In this document: piece after piece, positions 12,808-24,431 of the stretch | Layout of the letters: the number at the start of each line of letters is the position of its first letter | Numbering within the stretch: the first letter of the stretch is position 1 | NCBI GenBank assembly: GCA_020064725.1 | Contig: JAGTWJ010000002.1 | Span: forward strand, 4,402,001 to 4,466,000 | Source of the DNA: Drechslerella dactyloides | Taxonomy: Eukaryota; Ascomycota; Orbiliomycetes; Orbiliales; Orbiliaceae | Length of the DNA stretch: 64,000 nt | Reading direction: 5' to 3' | The notes under the pieces: model-generated | What the model saw: only the letters and a program-made list of their open reading frames with translations | The model's database searches: none | What the model was told of the DNA's origin: nothing | Made by a program: the position numbers and the translations under genes

Positions 12808-13602
12808 GCTGGGCGAGGAGGGAGGTCCGCTGGGGGAGGTATACGTGTATCTGCGATATGAGTGGTCGGTCCGGTGGCGTCGGTGCGGAAATTACGCTAC
12901 GCGTGGTCCGGGACGGAGGCCGACTGCGATATATGCAGGAGGAAGGAGAAGTGAGGATGTGCGGCTAGGCTGCCGCTGTGGCTGTCGAATCGGCCGGAGG
13001 TTTGCAGAATACTGCGAGAATGGGCTGTTGAAGTGGTTTGTGATGTGAGGCTCGAGGATCGAGACGGTGGACGTCGACGGCGAATCGATGGTGGTGCTTT
13101 GACGTGATTAGGGATGATGGCGATGAGGTGAATGGGACTACGCTTAGCGCTTGCCGCGCTTATAGTTCACTTTGCAACACAACGAATTTCCTAGCTTGAC
13201 TGAGAGAGTAATGCTCGAGATCCCTCTCATTTGCTTCTTTTTTAACGATATCGTGGTAAGAAATGTTACAAAGCGAAGGAAACGATACATTTGAGAACGC
13301 GGAAGAGTCTCGAGAAACCCAGCTTCAACTGAGAGCTCACGAATAGCATGACGATGCTTGACACGAATACACCTTCTCAGGACATGACACCCGCATCAGC
13401 TCAGCTTAATTGAGGTCGCACTGAAGGCAGGATAAGAGAGGTGATCGAAAATCAGAACAGCAAGGTACACCGGATTCATTCAAGCTGGAAAACAGACCAG
13501 TCTCCATCTTGCATCCCTAAGCTTGGAGCCCGGTCAGTCGAGACGTCTACGCACCCAATTATACAATATCAATAGTACTCTTAATTACTCACCTCAAACC
13601 AC
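12808..13602. other. Upstream region of TAF10
   Basis: No coding region supported. GC-rich near 12808-13080, probably the 5' leader and promoter of TAF10; the rest is AT-rich with nothing recognisable. Confidence 0.5.
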
Positions 13603-13965
13603 TCAGTGTCCAACATAGACAGTAGCGACGACAACAGCCGGTGCAGCAACAGCAGTCTTGACAGTCGTTCGCGTAGCCGGCTTCAGAACAACAGGCGGAT
13701 TAGCCACACCGACCGGCCGGTTGTACTGGACATATCCAACCGCGACGCGGCCGTCAGGACGTAACCCTGGATTCTCGTCGACCGCCTTTGGATTCGTCGA
13801 TTGGCCGATGGACCCTGCATCGGCGCCAGTGGGGTATATTGGCTTCGGTGCAGCGGGGGCGTACAGCGGGTCCGTGTCGGCGAGGCCTGGCAGTTTGGTC
13901 GGACGAGGGATCGGGAGGGAGAGGATGCCGGCCATGAACGCCAGGACGAGGACGAGTTTGTACAT
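13603..13965 (-). CDS. Small secreted protein, no cysteines
   Basis: A 120-residue single-exon frame begins with a clean signal peptide: a Lys followed by a hydrophobic core (LVLVLAFMAGIL) and a likely cut near residues 16-18. The mature part is rich in Pro, Ala and Val and has no cysteine, so it is not a disulfide-stabilised effector of the usual kind. I recognise no domain. The Met at 13965 is the only sensible start for a signal peptide. It is isolated, with about 0.8 kb to TAF10 and 1.1 kb to the next gene. It may be a cell-wall or surface peptide, but that is only inferred from composition. Confidence 0.6.
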   Translation of the reverse strand: MYKLVLVLAFMAGILSLPIPRPTKLPGLADTDPLYAPAAPKPIYPTGADAGSIGQSTNPKAVDENPGLRPDGRVAVGYVQYNRPVGVANPPVVLKPATRTTVKTAVAAPAVVVATVYVGH

Positions 13966-15066
13966 TGTGTCCGAACAATCGAGTCTAGGGCGCGTGTAGA
14001 TGTCTTGTGAGTATTGTTCTGGACGCTAGTAGTAGTGCTAGGACATACGAGGAAGAGGCTCGTCGAAGCGAATCTGGAAGAAAGACTGATGGTCAAACTA
14101 GGAGGTAGAATCTAGAGGGACAGCGTCACGCATTAGAAGCGTTGTTAATTAGGGACTGTCTGCCGGTAGGATAGACACGTACCTTATCGTGAGGGAGGTT
14201 CCGTATCGTAAGGTGGCGTGGAGGGTGGATGATCGAGCAATGGTGCAAGTAGTAGTTGTGGCCGGCTTGTCGTAGATGACGATAGAAAAGCAACTTCATC
14301 GTGAAGGCCCAAAGTATCAAACTTATCAGCTGTGGCGGTAGCTGGTCTCGCAGCGGTGGCCTTGCTCGCACAAAAGCTGCAGACATTTCACTGATATAGC
14401 ATTCCGACATCCCAAACTAATATCGGCATAGCACGACCGATCCTCCTGCCAACTGCATGGAGTATTCTCGATGACATTATATATATGCCTACGATCGATA
14501 AGTTGGAAACACCAAACATATTGATACCCCATTATCCCGTAATCAGATTGTATTGCCAACCTAGTTGAGCATAAGCTACATTTTGAGCCAGCTGGCGTAC
14601 CAAAGGAGCAAATGCCAATCATAATTATATAAGTACTGGTTCACGAGACAAAGTACTGCCCAAAATTTCTAGATATATCATTAACTTGCATTTATGCATC
14701 ATACGCTAACATAGTTTATGGGAGGTAGCCGTTAGGGTCGAGTCTGCTTTGCAGAACTATATGGTCCATTTTCCAGGCCATATATGCATAATCATCATTC
14801 CAATAGTGAGGTCTAAGTGTTCCACCAGATAAGTGATTACTCTACGAACTATAAGCTAATTCTCTAAATCCTGCGAGAATTTGCTCAAAATTCCCGACAC
14901 GCCACATATACCAGCTATTATAAAAACTGCTCAGTTATACAACTGTCTAAAAGCGTGGCTCTGCCTAGGAATGAAAGCAAGCCGTACCATATCACCAAAC
15001 GACTGATTCAACGGAAACTCCTATAACTCGTCTTACGCATATATAGAACCGAAGTTGAGGAACACC
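13966..15066. other. AT-rich intergenic region
   Basis: No supported gene. A copy of the dispersed motif lies at 14636-14656. The remainder is AT-rich and unremarkable. Confidence 0.5.
14636..14656 (+). repeat. Dispersed motif copy
   Basis: CTGGTTCACGAGACAAAG matches the motif at 1080 and 3171. Here it is bordered by AGTACT on both sides. Confidence 0.4.
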
Positions 15067-15658
15067 ATGGCAGCCAGCTCAACTCGGTCCAGGTCAAAAT
15101 CTCGGGTCGGCCGATCCAAGGCTGACAGCTCGGCGGAAGTAGAGAATTCCGCCGCCGAAAGCACCCCTAGTACACCTACTCGACAGCGTATGTACATCTC
15201 CAGAGCAGAAAAACACCAGATCTCTGAACATGGAACACGTGTCACGTATCAGCGTGCCCGTACGCGATCAGAACTCAAGAATTCCCATCTTGGTTGCCAA
15301 GACTAACCTCTGATACATGATCCTCTTAGGAGTTCCAAGGAAGAAGAAGGTTGAGCCTCAAAGTGACGGCAATGATGGCTTGGATATCCTCTGCGTAATC
15401 GTTCAGATAGCACTCGTGGCAGTTCTGGATGGCTTTATCTATTTCAACAAGCTGACTATGGATGTTCTATACGCCTACTACGCGTTCTATCTTGTTTTCT
15501 TCTATTTGATCTCTCTTCACCCTCAGAGGCGACGAATATTTCGAGTGGTGGCGTATTACTCGATTCTCGTAGCGGCGTTTTCGGCTCCGGTCATCTGGTG
15601 GCACTTCTATTATTACCACAGGCACTCGAAGCTTCTCAAGATTATGGATAGAATGTAG
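15067..15658 (+). CDS. Small three-helix membrane protein
   Basis: Two exons, 15067-15187 and 15330-15658, encode 149 residues. The intron has donor GTATGT, branch GACTAAC and acceptor CTCTTAG, and the phases join (a CGA codon spans the junction). Residues 1-50 are a polar, Ser/Arg/Lys-rich tail. Three hydrophobic helices follow at about 59-79, 84-103 and 110-133, separated by short charged loops (HPQRRRIF before the third). The positive-inside rule suggests a cytosolic N-terminus. I do not recognise the family. Its stop lies 137 bases from the stop of the convergent STAND gene. A functional link to that gene is only a guess from position. Confidence 0.7.
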
Positions 15659-15794
15659 TGAGGTCAAATTAGGGATTTGCACGAGATCTTTGATATATTA
15701 ATAGAATGTGCCAAGTATCAATAAAAAACAATAGTGGCTTTCCTTAGATCTAGCTGCTTCCTGGACACTTTCCCAACTCCCAGTTCCTCGTCTT

Positions 15795-18700
15795 CTATAG
15801 TTTCTCGTCCTCTACGTTCTCATCCTCTAGTTCCTCATCCTTCAGGTTTTCGAGCAGCTCATCGAAGAATCTATCTACACTGTCACGACGGCTCTTGGCA
15901 AACTGAGAGAGCTTAGGGTCTATGGGTACATCTGAACCTGGCTCGCAGTAACGCTCCATCAACTTTCGGAGCTTGTAGTTGAACTGTGTTTGAGTTGTAA
16001 GAATGTGCGGCCAAGGTAGCGTATTAATCGATCGCTGGCCGTCGCCTGTCTCGACGACGCCACGCTTCAATAAATATTCTCTCATTTGCTGATTGTCTGA
16101 ATTGAGTAAACTGTTGAAGCATTCTTCGGTTGTAGGCCAGGGGCTGCGTCGAGCGGATCCCCATGTGCAAATCTGAAACGCTGCGGGGCTTATTTTTTGA
16201 TCACAGAGCCGCTCTTCCTTTGCTAGTGCCAGACCAACCAGAGAGTCTTCGAGTTTGCCAGTACTGGAAGCCCCAATATCCACGCCATTGTATTGAATAT
16301 ACTGCGATAGTACTTTCAGGTCGTTGGGTGCTTTAGTTATAATAGCTTTCTGGCAAAAGTCTATTGTCGCCCGTATAACTGCACTGGCATCAGGTCGGGC
16401 TCGTTTTATCTCCTGCAGTATCTCCGGTACTCCAATCCACTCCAGATGAGCAGCTCTCATGATCGTGCTATTATCAACGATTGCACCGCATTTAATCGCT
16501 ATTTTAATTGTGGATATGACTTGTTCGAGGGAGAGCTTGTCATCGTTCTTTTGAAAATGTGGAAGCGAGGGACCACGCCGAATAGGTTGCTGATTATCCC
16601 GGGGAAATATTTGCCCAAGCTCAGCGAGATACCTATGAAGCAGCAGCTCAAGCAAGTTGCTCTTCTGCGTCGTGTTGAAATCCTTGGTCTTAGGGGCTTC
16701 ATGGCCCAGGTCGGGAGATAAGTCAGCCATTTGTCCTTGGTGAGCCCCCACAATGCTACTAGTGACCTTAGCAGCAGGATTACTGAAACTGATGCCGTAG
16801 TTTGACAAGAGCTGGAAGAAGTTGTGCCAGCCCCAGGGATATTTATTTAGGGCCACAAATGCCTCTAGCGTCGACATTGAGAGCTGAGGGTCCCCTTCTA
16901 GCCACCACGGTTTAATAGTCAATAAAGTATTGATGTTGTAACCGTGGTCCAGGAGCAATTTGACAACGTTGAGTCGAGATGGTTCTTCCATATTCCAGTA
17001 AATCATGAATAGGAAGGGATTGTCAAAGTATTCGGGCTGGAGAGTAGGTTTCTGCAAAAGAATTGGCAAAATGAAAGCCGGGCCGACTTCGTGGTTTAGA
17101 GCTAGGCATAGGAGCGAAGCATAAAGTAGTTCTGTATCCAGTTTGAGCCCTGATGCCACATTTTTCAAATGCTCCATTGTGTGGACGGCAATGTCGGTGG
17201 CACCACCTTGGGCAAATATTTCAAATATAGGGAACAGCTCGAATAGCCGCAGATTCTCGGGCGCAGAAAGGGACAATAGCTTCTTAAAGCATTCCCCATC
17301 ATCGGCTCTGTAGAACTTTGCGCTATGCTGAAGAATCTGTTTCTCATAGATAAAGTCGGCCGTTGGAGGTTCATTATCTAGTATCCATAGTGCGTAGCGG
17401 GGAAAGGAAGATGCAATTGCTATTTCAAGCGGCGTATAATCCTCTGACGACATTCGCCTGCAGAAATCCGAGAGCTGTCTGTGCTTTAATCTGAAATCGC
17501 CTGATACGCGACCTGAACGCCATATGTTCTGGCCGATCCCCTGGCCGGGATATTGCGTAGAGTAATATCGCACGAGTTTCTCAAAGAGGTCGCTTGGACG
17601 AGATTGTGTACCCATTATCTCGCCGATTGTTTGGTATAAATCGTTGTCCTTATCCCCTCCCGCGAGTTGAATTTGGCCAGTCCAAAAGCATAGAGCATAG
17701 AAGATCGGAGTTTGGGGAGGGCGATGAGCTGCAAAGGCCTCCGCGAGTGACATCTTAAGGCTTTGCATATCATTTTCCAGCTCATTTTCCACAATTGATT
17801 CAAACGTGTGAGCGGGCGATCTTAGTATAGATATTAGCAGCGGCAAAGTCTGTAGAGCTACGTCTTTCCGGCATGCTACAAGACTGAAATCAGCCTGGGA
17901 AAGCATAAAGTCCTTCGCAGTTAAGTGTGTGAAGACAAGCGTATCCTTCTCGAGGGTAAGAATATTACGGCAGATAGAGAGAATGTCTTCCGTTGAGAGA
18001 TCGTCGACTTGATGATGTCGTTCAAGTAAGCCGAGGAGCAACGGTGGAGATATCGGTGTGACCGCCCCGAGAATCCACTGGAATGCCAATCTGGCCACCT
18101 TTTGGTCTAGGCCACCGCCATCTGAAAATATTTTCCGATATATGTCCTGGTAGAGGTTGGATATGCCCAGTGGGATGGTGCGCAACCGAGCCTCAACTTC
18201 AGTGCTTGAACGAAGCCTTATAAGCTCCTGCATTTGCAGAGATACCCACAGGAACCTAAGCCCGGATGTCAGCCCACCGTAGACATTTCTGATATTTATC
18301 AGACTTTGGAACTCACATTCCATCAGCCTTTGTTGTCAGAGTCTTGATAATCTGAGCCCTCGTGGTATCCGGAAGCTTCCCTTTTAGAAGCCTCCGACTA
18401 TCGACCAATTTATCCAGCGTCGACTTGACAAACTGCTCTATATCTGCTCCGTTATCCCCAAGGGTGATGTAGTGCTTGCACACATCCGACAGTAGCGTAT
18501 TGAGCTGTGCTTCATTAGGTCGACTTGAGAGAAATATTTTAATAAGGCCGCTGGAAGTATCAATGAGCTTCTTGAGGAACTCAACCAACTCCCATTGTCC
18601 ATCTTCGTTGTTCATCTCGTCAAGAGCGTCAACCACAATGCAAGTCTGCGGATAAATCTTAGTCAATTCTGTGATAAGTTGACAAGCCTCGTCGAAAGAC

Positions 18701-20610
18701 GGAGCTTCTGATTTTCGCCCAGCTTTTTCTCTGTCCTTGAACATGTCGACTACTGGAGGCTGAATTGGCGCATCAGGGTGAACTGCTGCTAGTTGCTTAG
18801 CTATTGCGCTGACGACAGTATCGTGATTGCCGGTCTGTTCTCTGGTCTTGTCGACATAGAAGTAAGCAATAGCTTCTTGGGAGCTACTTTTCTGCCGGTA
18901 TTCAAGCAGAAGTTTTATCACCGAGCCTCTATTATGTGTCATGATGATTAGCGTTTCCTGGTTCGTGCCCATGTTTTGGATGTTTTGTGTGGCAAATTGA
19001 ATATCAACTTACGTTAATCTTGTTTTTCCGCAACCGGCTATCATGAACAAGTAAGTATCATACCGCCTCCGACTTCTCGTCTTCGCACCAAAAGCATTGG
19101 GTTACTCACGATTGCCTCGGAGCCAGAATATCGAAGAAGAACTCGAGGTTCTCCAATTGGTGAATTTCGTGTCTTTATGTAGCCACTTGCATGTTCCTGC
19201 TGTAATGCTCTTCCGGACTGATTCGTGAACTGAGGAATAGTCTGTAATAGACAGCCACTCTAGAATCTCCGATCTTCTAAAGGCTGTTATGAAAACTCCG
19301 TGTTGGTTCATGTCCATATACCTATATATTGGAGTCAAGGAATTAACTCACCGTCCAAATCATCTGCCATCTTCTCGAGTCTAGCATCGATCCTCGCTAT
19401 CGGTGCATCAAATCCATCAATCAAAGATCTTATTGCCGAAAATTCACTTTTCTGCGTCTCGTTCATATCTTGTAATACTAAGAGGGGAAAAATTGATTCA
19501 GCCTAACTCTTGCTTAAACCATGTAGAAGTATCCCGCCCTGCAACACTCTGGGCGGTCTTTATTTTTTGCGACACCTACATTCTGTGTCCATTATTGAAG
19601 CCCTCTTTAGCAAATCAGACTCGAAAAGGTCAACGTCGCTAAGGTACTTGTCATGGAAGTCCGACTGCAAGATGCTAGTTTTTATCCGCCCTGTCGGAAT
19701 CATCAGCTATACGTTGTGTTATTTGAAAATTATTATTGAGATTTAGTATATTTATACCTGCGATAGATTGCGTAAAAAACTCCTTCGCCTTGGCCAGGAA
19801 TTTGAGGATCCCAGAATAGAGACTGACGAGGTCTTCTTTAAAATCATTCTCGCTGGTTGAATTGGGCGCATGAGAGTGCAGATATACTTGCTCCATTGCG
19901 CTGCACCGACTGATTATTTTGGAAACCTTCTCAATGCCAATAAGAACATTTCCGCGATTCTCGACGTCTTGTATCGTCACCTGAAGCAGGAATCGGACTG
20001 CCGCCCAAGGCAGAGCCGCGTGTCCAGGATCATACTGCACAATTGTATCACCGACTTCTTTGAATTTTTTAACCCAGACTATAATCTTTTCGGTGATATC
20101 TCTGATGACGATATCTTCCCCTTTCCATTTGATCTTCCAGGCTTTCTCGTGTGCAATTGTCTTGGCATCCTCGGCAGCTTTGAGAATAGACTTTAGAATA
20201 TCAAGCTTGTCACCCTCTTGAGATTTGATTTGATCTTGATCTGCTTGCGCAAGTTTGGACAATGCCTCGTCTCATAAAGATGGCTTTTTGTTTATAGAAC
20301 TCGGTGGAGCGCCCGCGGGAAGGTTCGAGAGCGGTTTAGAAGAACCAGGGCTGTTCTGGTTTGGCTGACCCGGGGGTTTTATGATAACGGGAATTGGTGT
20401 GCTTTGGTTCGACTGTCCGTGTCCAGCCTGTTGTCCTGCGGGAGGGCTTTGTTGTTGAACAGGGACAGGCAAGCTTACGGTTTGCGAGCTGCTGCTACCC
20501 GAACTGGCTGGCGGGGCGGCTGTGGGCTTCGAGGCATAGGGAGCGGGGCTTTTCGATCGACTCTTGCTCCTCAGTCGAGAGAAGAAGCTCGGTTTCGAAA
20601 GATGTGACAT
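15795..20610 (-). CDS. NACHT-type STAND NTPase with in-frame TGA (possible pseudogene)
   Basis: Seven exons: 20610-19758, 19690-19580, 19477-19352, 19295-19110, 19037-19013, 18928-18317 and 18255-15795. All junctions keep frame and would give 1457 residues, but codon 113 (20274-20272) is TGA. Order: a Ser/Pro-rich N-terminus; a helical domain of the kind that precedes many fungal NACHT-ankyrin proteins (YDPGHAALPWAAVRFLLQ); a linker helix (EILEWLS); then NACHT with Walker A GNPGCGKT (K430) encoded across a 25-base exon and Walker B VDALDE (D534). The ADGMFLWVSLQMQEL segment, a NACHT winged-helix hallmark, forms at the last junction. The C-terminal 800 residues are helical with degenerate ankyrin-like units (VVKLLLDHGYNIN). 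STAND proteins are signal-transducing switches, often in fungal non-self recognition. The TGA sits where related proteins have Trp in an LW(D/E)EAL motif. An unusual intron (donor GTAAGC near 20490) could in principle skip it. Confidence 0.8.
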
Positions 20611-21566
20611 AACACCAGAATCGTGCACGCAGCGGCCCTGGAATTGTTCAGCCCGGTAGTAGGCTTAGTGACTGGAGATAATGATAGATAATGATATACC
20701 CGAGATAACCATGAACGAGGGAAGCTTGCAGTATATATACCATCAGGCGCCTACAGGGATGACCTTGGCGACAGCGCAAACAGTGCATTCGACCGAAATA
20801 GCACCCTCTATCTACCAATCATCTGTTACTGGGTTCATGCTTGAGTGCGGCAAAGCAGCTCTCTGTAGGACTAAAGAGCCTCAAATGTGAAATTTAGGAA
20901 AGCGATGCCACGCATTTCCTTGCGCATGCTGATAATGAAAGGAGCTGACGTACCAGGGCGAAAAACCTCTGCCTGGCTTAATTACCTAAGGAAAGGGATG
21001 AGAGGCGAACACACTCATTCCCTGGGAACTTGAGTCTGGGAATATTCTGGGTTCGGCAGCTGCTACGATTTAATATCGTGATCGAGATCGATGGTGCGCA
21101 GCACCCACGCCCATGGCCATGGTGCCACGCATGGTAAGGCTGGTTGTATGGTGTAGCATTTAGCCGCATGCTGCATGTCAGCAGAGTCGCTTGTGTAACA
21201 TCGTGGGTGTGTTGCGGCCCTTCTACGTCGTCGTTGCGTTGGTCCAGGCTGCACGCACCATCACAATGGCCGCTCGCTGTCGTCAAGGGGAACCAGTCTG
21301 CGTCGACGCATTGCGCGTTCCTATAATCTGTAAAATTTACAACAGACACTGGATAGACCTCCAGAGAATCACTTCATCCCCTTCATCCATCTCCATTCCA
21401 ACTACCATTCATATACCCATCTCCATTTCATAACTTCGGTCCGATATCATCATCACCACTCCAGGCTATCGTTACTTTCATCTCCAGATAGCCAGTCCCA
21501 GCTTTTCACTGGTGTCGCACGAAGAAAACCTCCCCTACAGCTCTGCTGTTACACCCGCCCTTCGAT
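20611..21566. other. Divergent intergenic region
   Basis: This holds the promoters of the STAND gene (minus) and the membrane-protein gene (plus). No coding region supported; short frames on both strands lack any domain. Confidence 0.5.
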
Positions 21567-22703
21567 ATGTGGCCTCCAACCTCCATCTGCCTGCTGATTG
21601 TGGTTTCCGCAATCGGCTTGGTGGTCGAGGCTTTGCCTCTCAAGCAATGGCCAATCATCCCTAATCGCCAGCTCCATTGGACCGGCTTGTACATGACGAA
21701 CCCGGCCTATGCGACTGGGAATCCACCAACGTCCATCGATACTGAATACCAAAAATTCCTCAAGTCCAAAGCTTCTGGTCAAAATCCAACAGCAACCTTC
21801 CGTCCGGACTCTTGGTCCCAATATAACTACCACGTCGAAACGCACGCCCTCAAAGCTAGAGAGCAACCCGAGTCACCTACTCGAACAGGTGCGTCACTCT
21901 CAGCAGAAGAGAAGGCCATCGAGACTTCCTGCGCTTCATCGCGGGCTGCTTCAGAATCCAAGGCTGCCTGTGCTCGAGAAGCCGCTGAGGATCTTCGCCA
22001 ACTTCGCCGTGGGCTTTACGCTGGCTCAACGATAGCAGTTCTTGGTGGCATTATCATCGGCCTGATCTATTTCCTCAACTCCAAGTTCTTCCAGTACTTC
22101 GACTACAAGGAACGCTGGCACGTCGAAAAGGCCCGCCACAAGAGCATCAAAAGGGTCAACCGGACGATCATCAAAACTGGAGACGGCGCTCCTTTCCCCG
22201 AAAACATCGATTACCAGCTTCTTGATCAACCACCTAGCAAATTCTGGGCCGGGATATTCGAAAGCGAATGCTTTATTGCTACCCTATTTTTTATCGAGCG
22301 TCGTACCAAAGTTGACGGCAAATGGACCGGCATTATGAAACGACCCAAGCTCGGCGACGAATTATCTGGCATTCCACTCAACAGTCTTCGTGCCCGTCGA
22401 AAGTATGGCGGAAGAGGTCCTTCCGGACCAGCTGTTCCAAGGGGCTTCGTAGCTGGTGAAGCACGCAAGGCGTCTGGTGCCGAACTCCCCGCTCCAGTCG
22501 GATCCCTCCATCGTCGTGGCCGTTCCAGTCGAGCTGCATCCATCAGTTCCTTGCGTGCTCAATTCAATGTCAGCCTTTTCGATACCTCAGAAACAACGGA
22601 CAACGAGTCTACTCAAAGTGGCATACTCTACCAAATGCCTAGTGGGTTTGGGGAATCACCATTGAGCAACGGAGAAAACAAGGCTTCCGGTGGAGACCCT
22701 TAG
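21567..22703 (+). CDS. Single-pass membrane protein with signal peptide
   Basis: One exon of 378 residues. The N-terminus is a signal peptide (hydrophobic residues about 7-20, likely cut near 22). An extracellular region of about 130 residues follows, ending in an Ala/Ser/Glu-rich helix. A transmembrane helix spans about 152-170 (STIAVLGGIIIGLIYFL). The cytosolic tail of about 205 residues is basic next to the membrane and Ser/Arg/Gly-rich towards the end. This is a type I layout. I recognise no enzyme or receptor domain. The Met at 21567 is chosen because it starts the signal peptide. It is transcribed away from the STAND gene across 0.96 kb. Confidence 0.75.
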   Translation: MWPPTSICLLIVVSAIGLVVEALPLKQWPIIPNRQLHWTGLYMTNPAYATGNPPTSIDTEYQKFLKSKASGQNPTATFRPDSWSQYNYHVETHALKAREQPESPTRTGASLSAEEKAIETSCASSRAASESKAACAREAAEDLRQLRRGLYAGSTIAVLGGIIIGLIYFLNSKFFQYFDYKERWHVEKARHKSIKRVNRTIIKTGDGAPFPENIDYQLLDQPPSKFWAGIFESECFIATLFFIERRTKVDGKWTGIMKRPKLGDELSGIPLNSLRARRKYGGRGPSGPAVPRGFVAGEARKASGAELPAPVGSLHRRGRSSRAASISSLRAQFNVSLFDTSETTDNESTQSGILYQMPSGFGESPLSNGENKASGGDP

Positions 22704-24431
22704 GGACAAGTCAACTTCCCGTGGAGCCTGGCTGAAGAGCAATGCTAAGCAACTGCTTATACTTACTCTCCCGTCAAAACCATATTCAACCACCACAGTT
22801 TACTGTGAAAAGCCTTCTGCATGGGCTCGAAATTCAACGAAACATTAATCCATCGACTTATACGAGATAATCTCGAAGGAAACTCCGAGGGGGATAGAAT
22901 ATTGATACGAAAACAAGTCGCGTTCCCATAATATACCCTTGTCCTTTTTCTCTTTTCTTTTTTGCTGAAAAGCTTACGTTTAGCGATTTGCGGTCCTCAT
23001 GTCATTCTCTGCTTTCTGTTTCATCATGCGGTTACGTCGCTTGATGCGATATCTTCCGCTTTGCATCTCATTGCATTCTATTCCTTTCTCGTTACTTTGT
23101 GCTGCCATTTGTTCTATGGTCTGTTGTTCTGGAGTTAAGTGCGAGGGTTATGGGTAGATCTGATACGGGCTCTAGGGGTTTCGCGTGTTTATTCGATTTC
23201 GGTAGACTATCCCTCTCATCCTTACGAAATCACTCGGTGAACGTCGATAGACATGAATCAAGACTTTTACATACCTCATGACATATGGCTTGAACGTATC
23301 GCCTAGGCCCGATACTCGCTTTTGTTCATCCGTCCTCTCAGTCCTTGTACAAACACGAACTAAAGCCCCAGACCATTTTTTTCTGGCAACAACCGATGAA
23401 ATTTGATCGAGCTCCTCAGTTCTAGAATTCGGCGTATCGATATATTTATATTTATATGGTCACTAGCTCACGCTGGTAACTCCGGTGCTAGACATTTTGC
23501 TGTCTGTTGGTTTGGGGCAAAGACGAATTGTAGAGTGCCCGGGTGTATAAGTAGCTGTGAGTATTCTTGTCTACAGCACCGCCAATACCCAGCTGGCGCT
23601 TCCCGCCGACTTGGAGCTACGGGCTAGGTAGTGACCCGAATTGCGCAAGCCAGAAAATAAAAATTTTTACCCTCCACATGCCTCATACGATGCATGTGGA
23701 CACCTGTGCGAGTAACTGTTTCTAGAACCCTCTCAATGGGTCTCGGATAATTTCTGTGACAGCCAATCTAAGCTGTTGGGATATCGTTTCCACGAATATG
23801 GTCCATTTCTGTATCATGGTAGTCGCTGCCGATAAAAAGATGGAAGCTGGCAGTAGTATCATGCACTCAGCCTGGTCGATAGCATTCCTGGTGTTTCTAT
23901 CGTCAATTTGAGGAATCTGCGTTGCTGCGTTGCCGCGTGGCTGTTTGCGCGTTGTTTGTTTCGAACTGTTGTCGCGTTGTGGCGCGGTCCAGCGGTCGCC
24001 TCCTTTCTTGTGCGTGGCCCTCTTATATCTGTCATCGCCGCAGAGTCATTTCTTCCTTTCTCCTTCTCATCACCACAACCACACCAACCACAGTTTCATT
24101 CTCATCACCAACCACTCAGCCTCATCCATCTGTCGGGCTCTTCCCTCTCGACAGCACTCTTCTGTCGGCATCTTCCTTTCTTTGGACAAGATATTCTGCG
24201 TTCCTTTTCGTCTGAGCTAGCCTCGCGAACACGCGCCTCTCCTCCGAACCTGTAATAACATCCCGCTCCTTCCATCATCTGTTCACCTACACCGCCTCCT
24301 TCCGCTGGTCGTATCTCTACATTTACAACCTTCGCCGGGGTCACAATACAAGGTCTCCTTTCAGCCAGATTTTCCTAACCTTCCTCTCAAAAGCATCTCC
24401 AATACTATCTCGAACAATCAACACCATCAAA
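22704..24431. other. Intergenic region upstream of YRA1
   Basis: No coding region supported. The stretch 24040-24430 is strongly pyrimidine-rich (CTTTCTCC, CACCACAACCACACC), as in leaders of highly expressed fungal genes, and is probably the YRA1 promoter and 5' UTR. A hairpin lies at 23673-23700. Confidence 0.5.
23673..23700. repeat. Nine-base hairpin
   Basis: TCCACATGC (23673-23681) pairs with GCATGTGGA (23692-23700) around a 10-base loop. It is in non-coding DNA and has no known role. Confidence 0.35.

Noticed and set aside
19292..19351. A 30-base STAND intron ending at the ATATATAG acceptor
   Set aside because: It gives an in-frame TGA four codons later and is too short. The 56-base intron ending at GGAG keeps frame.
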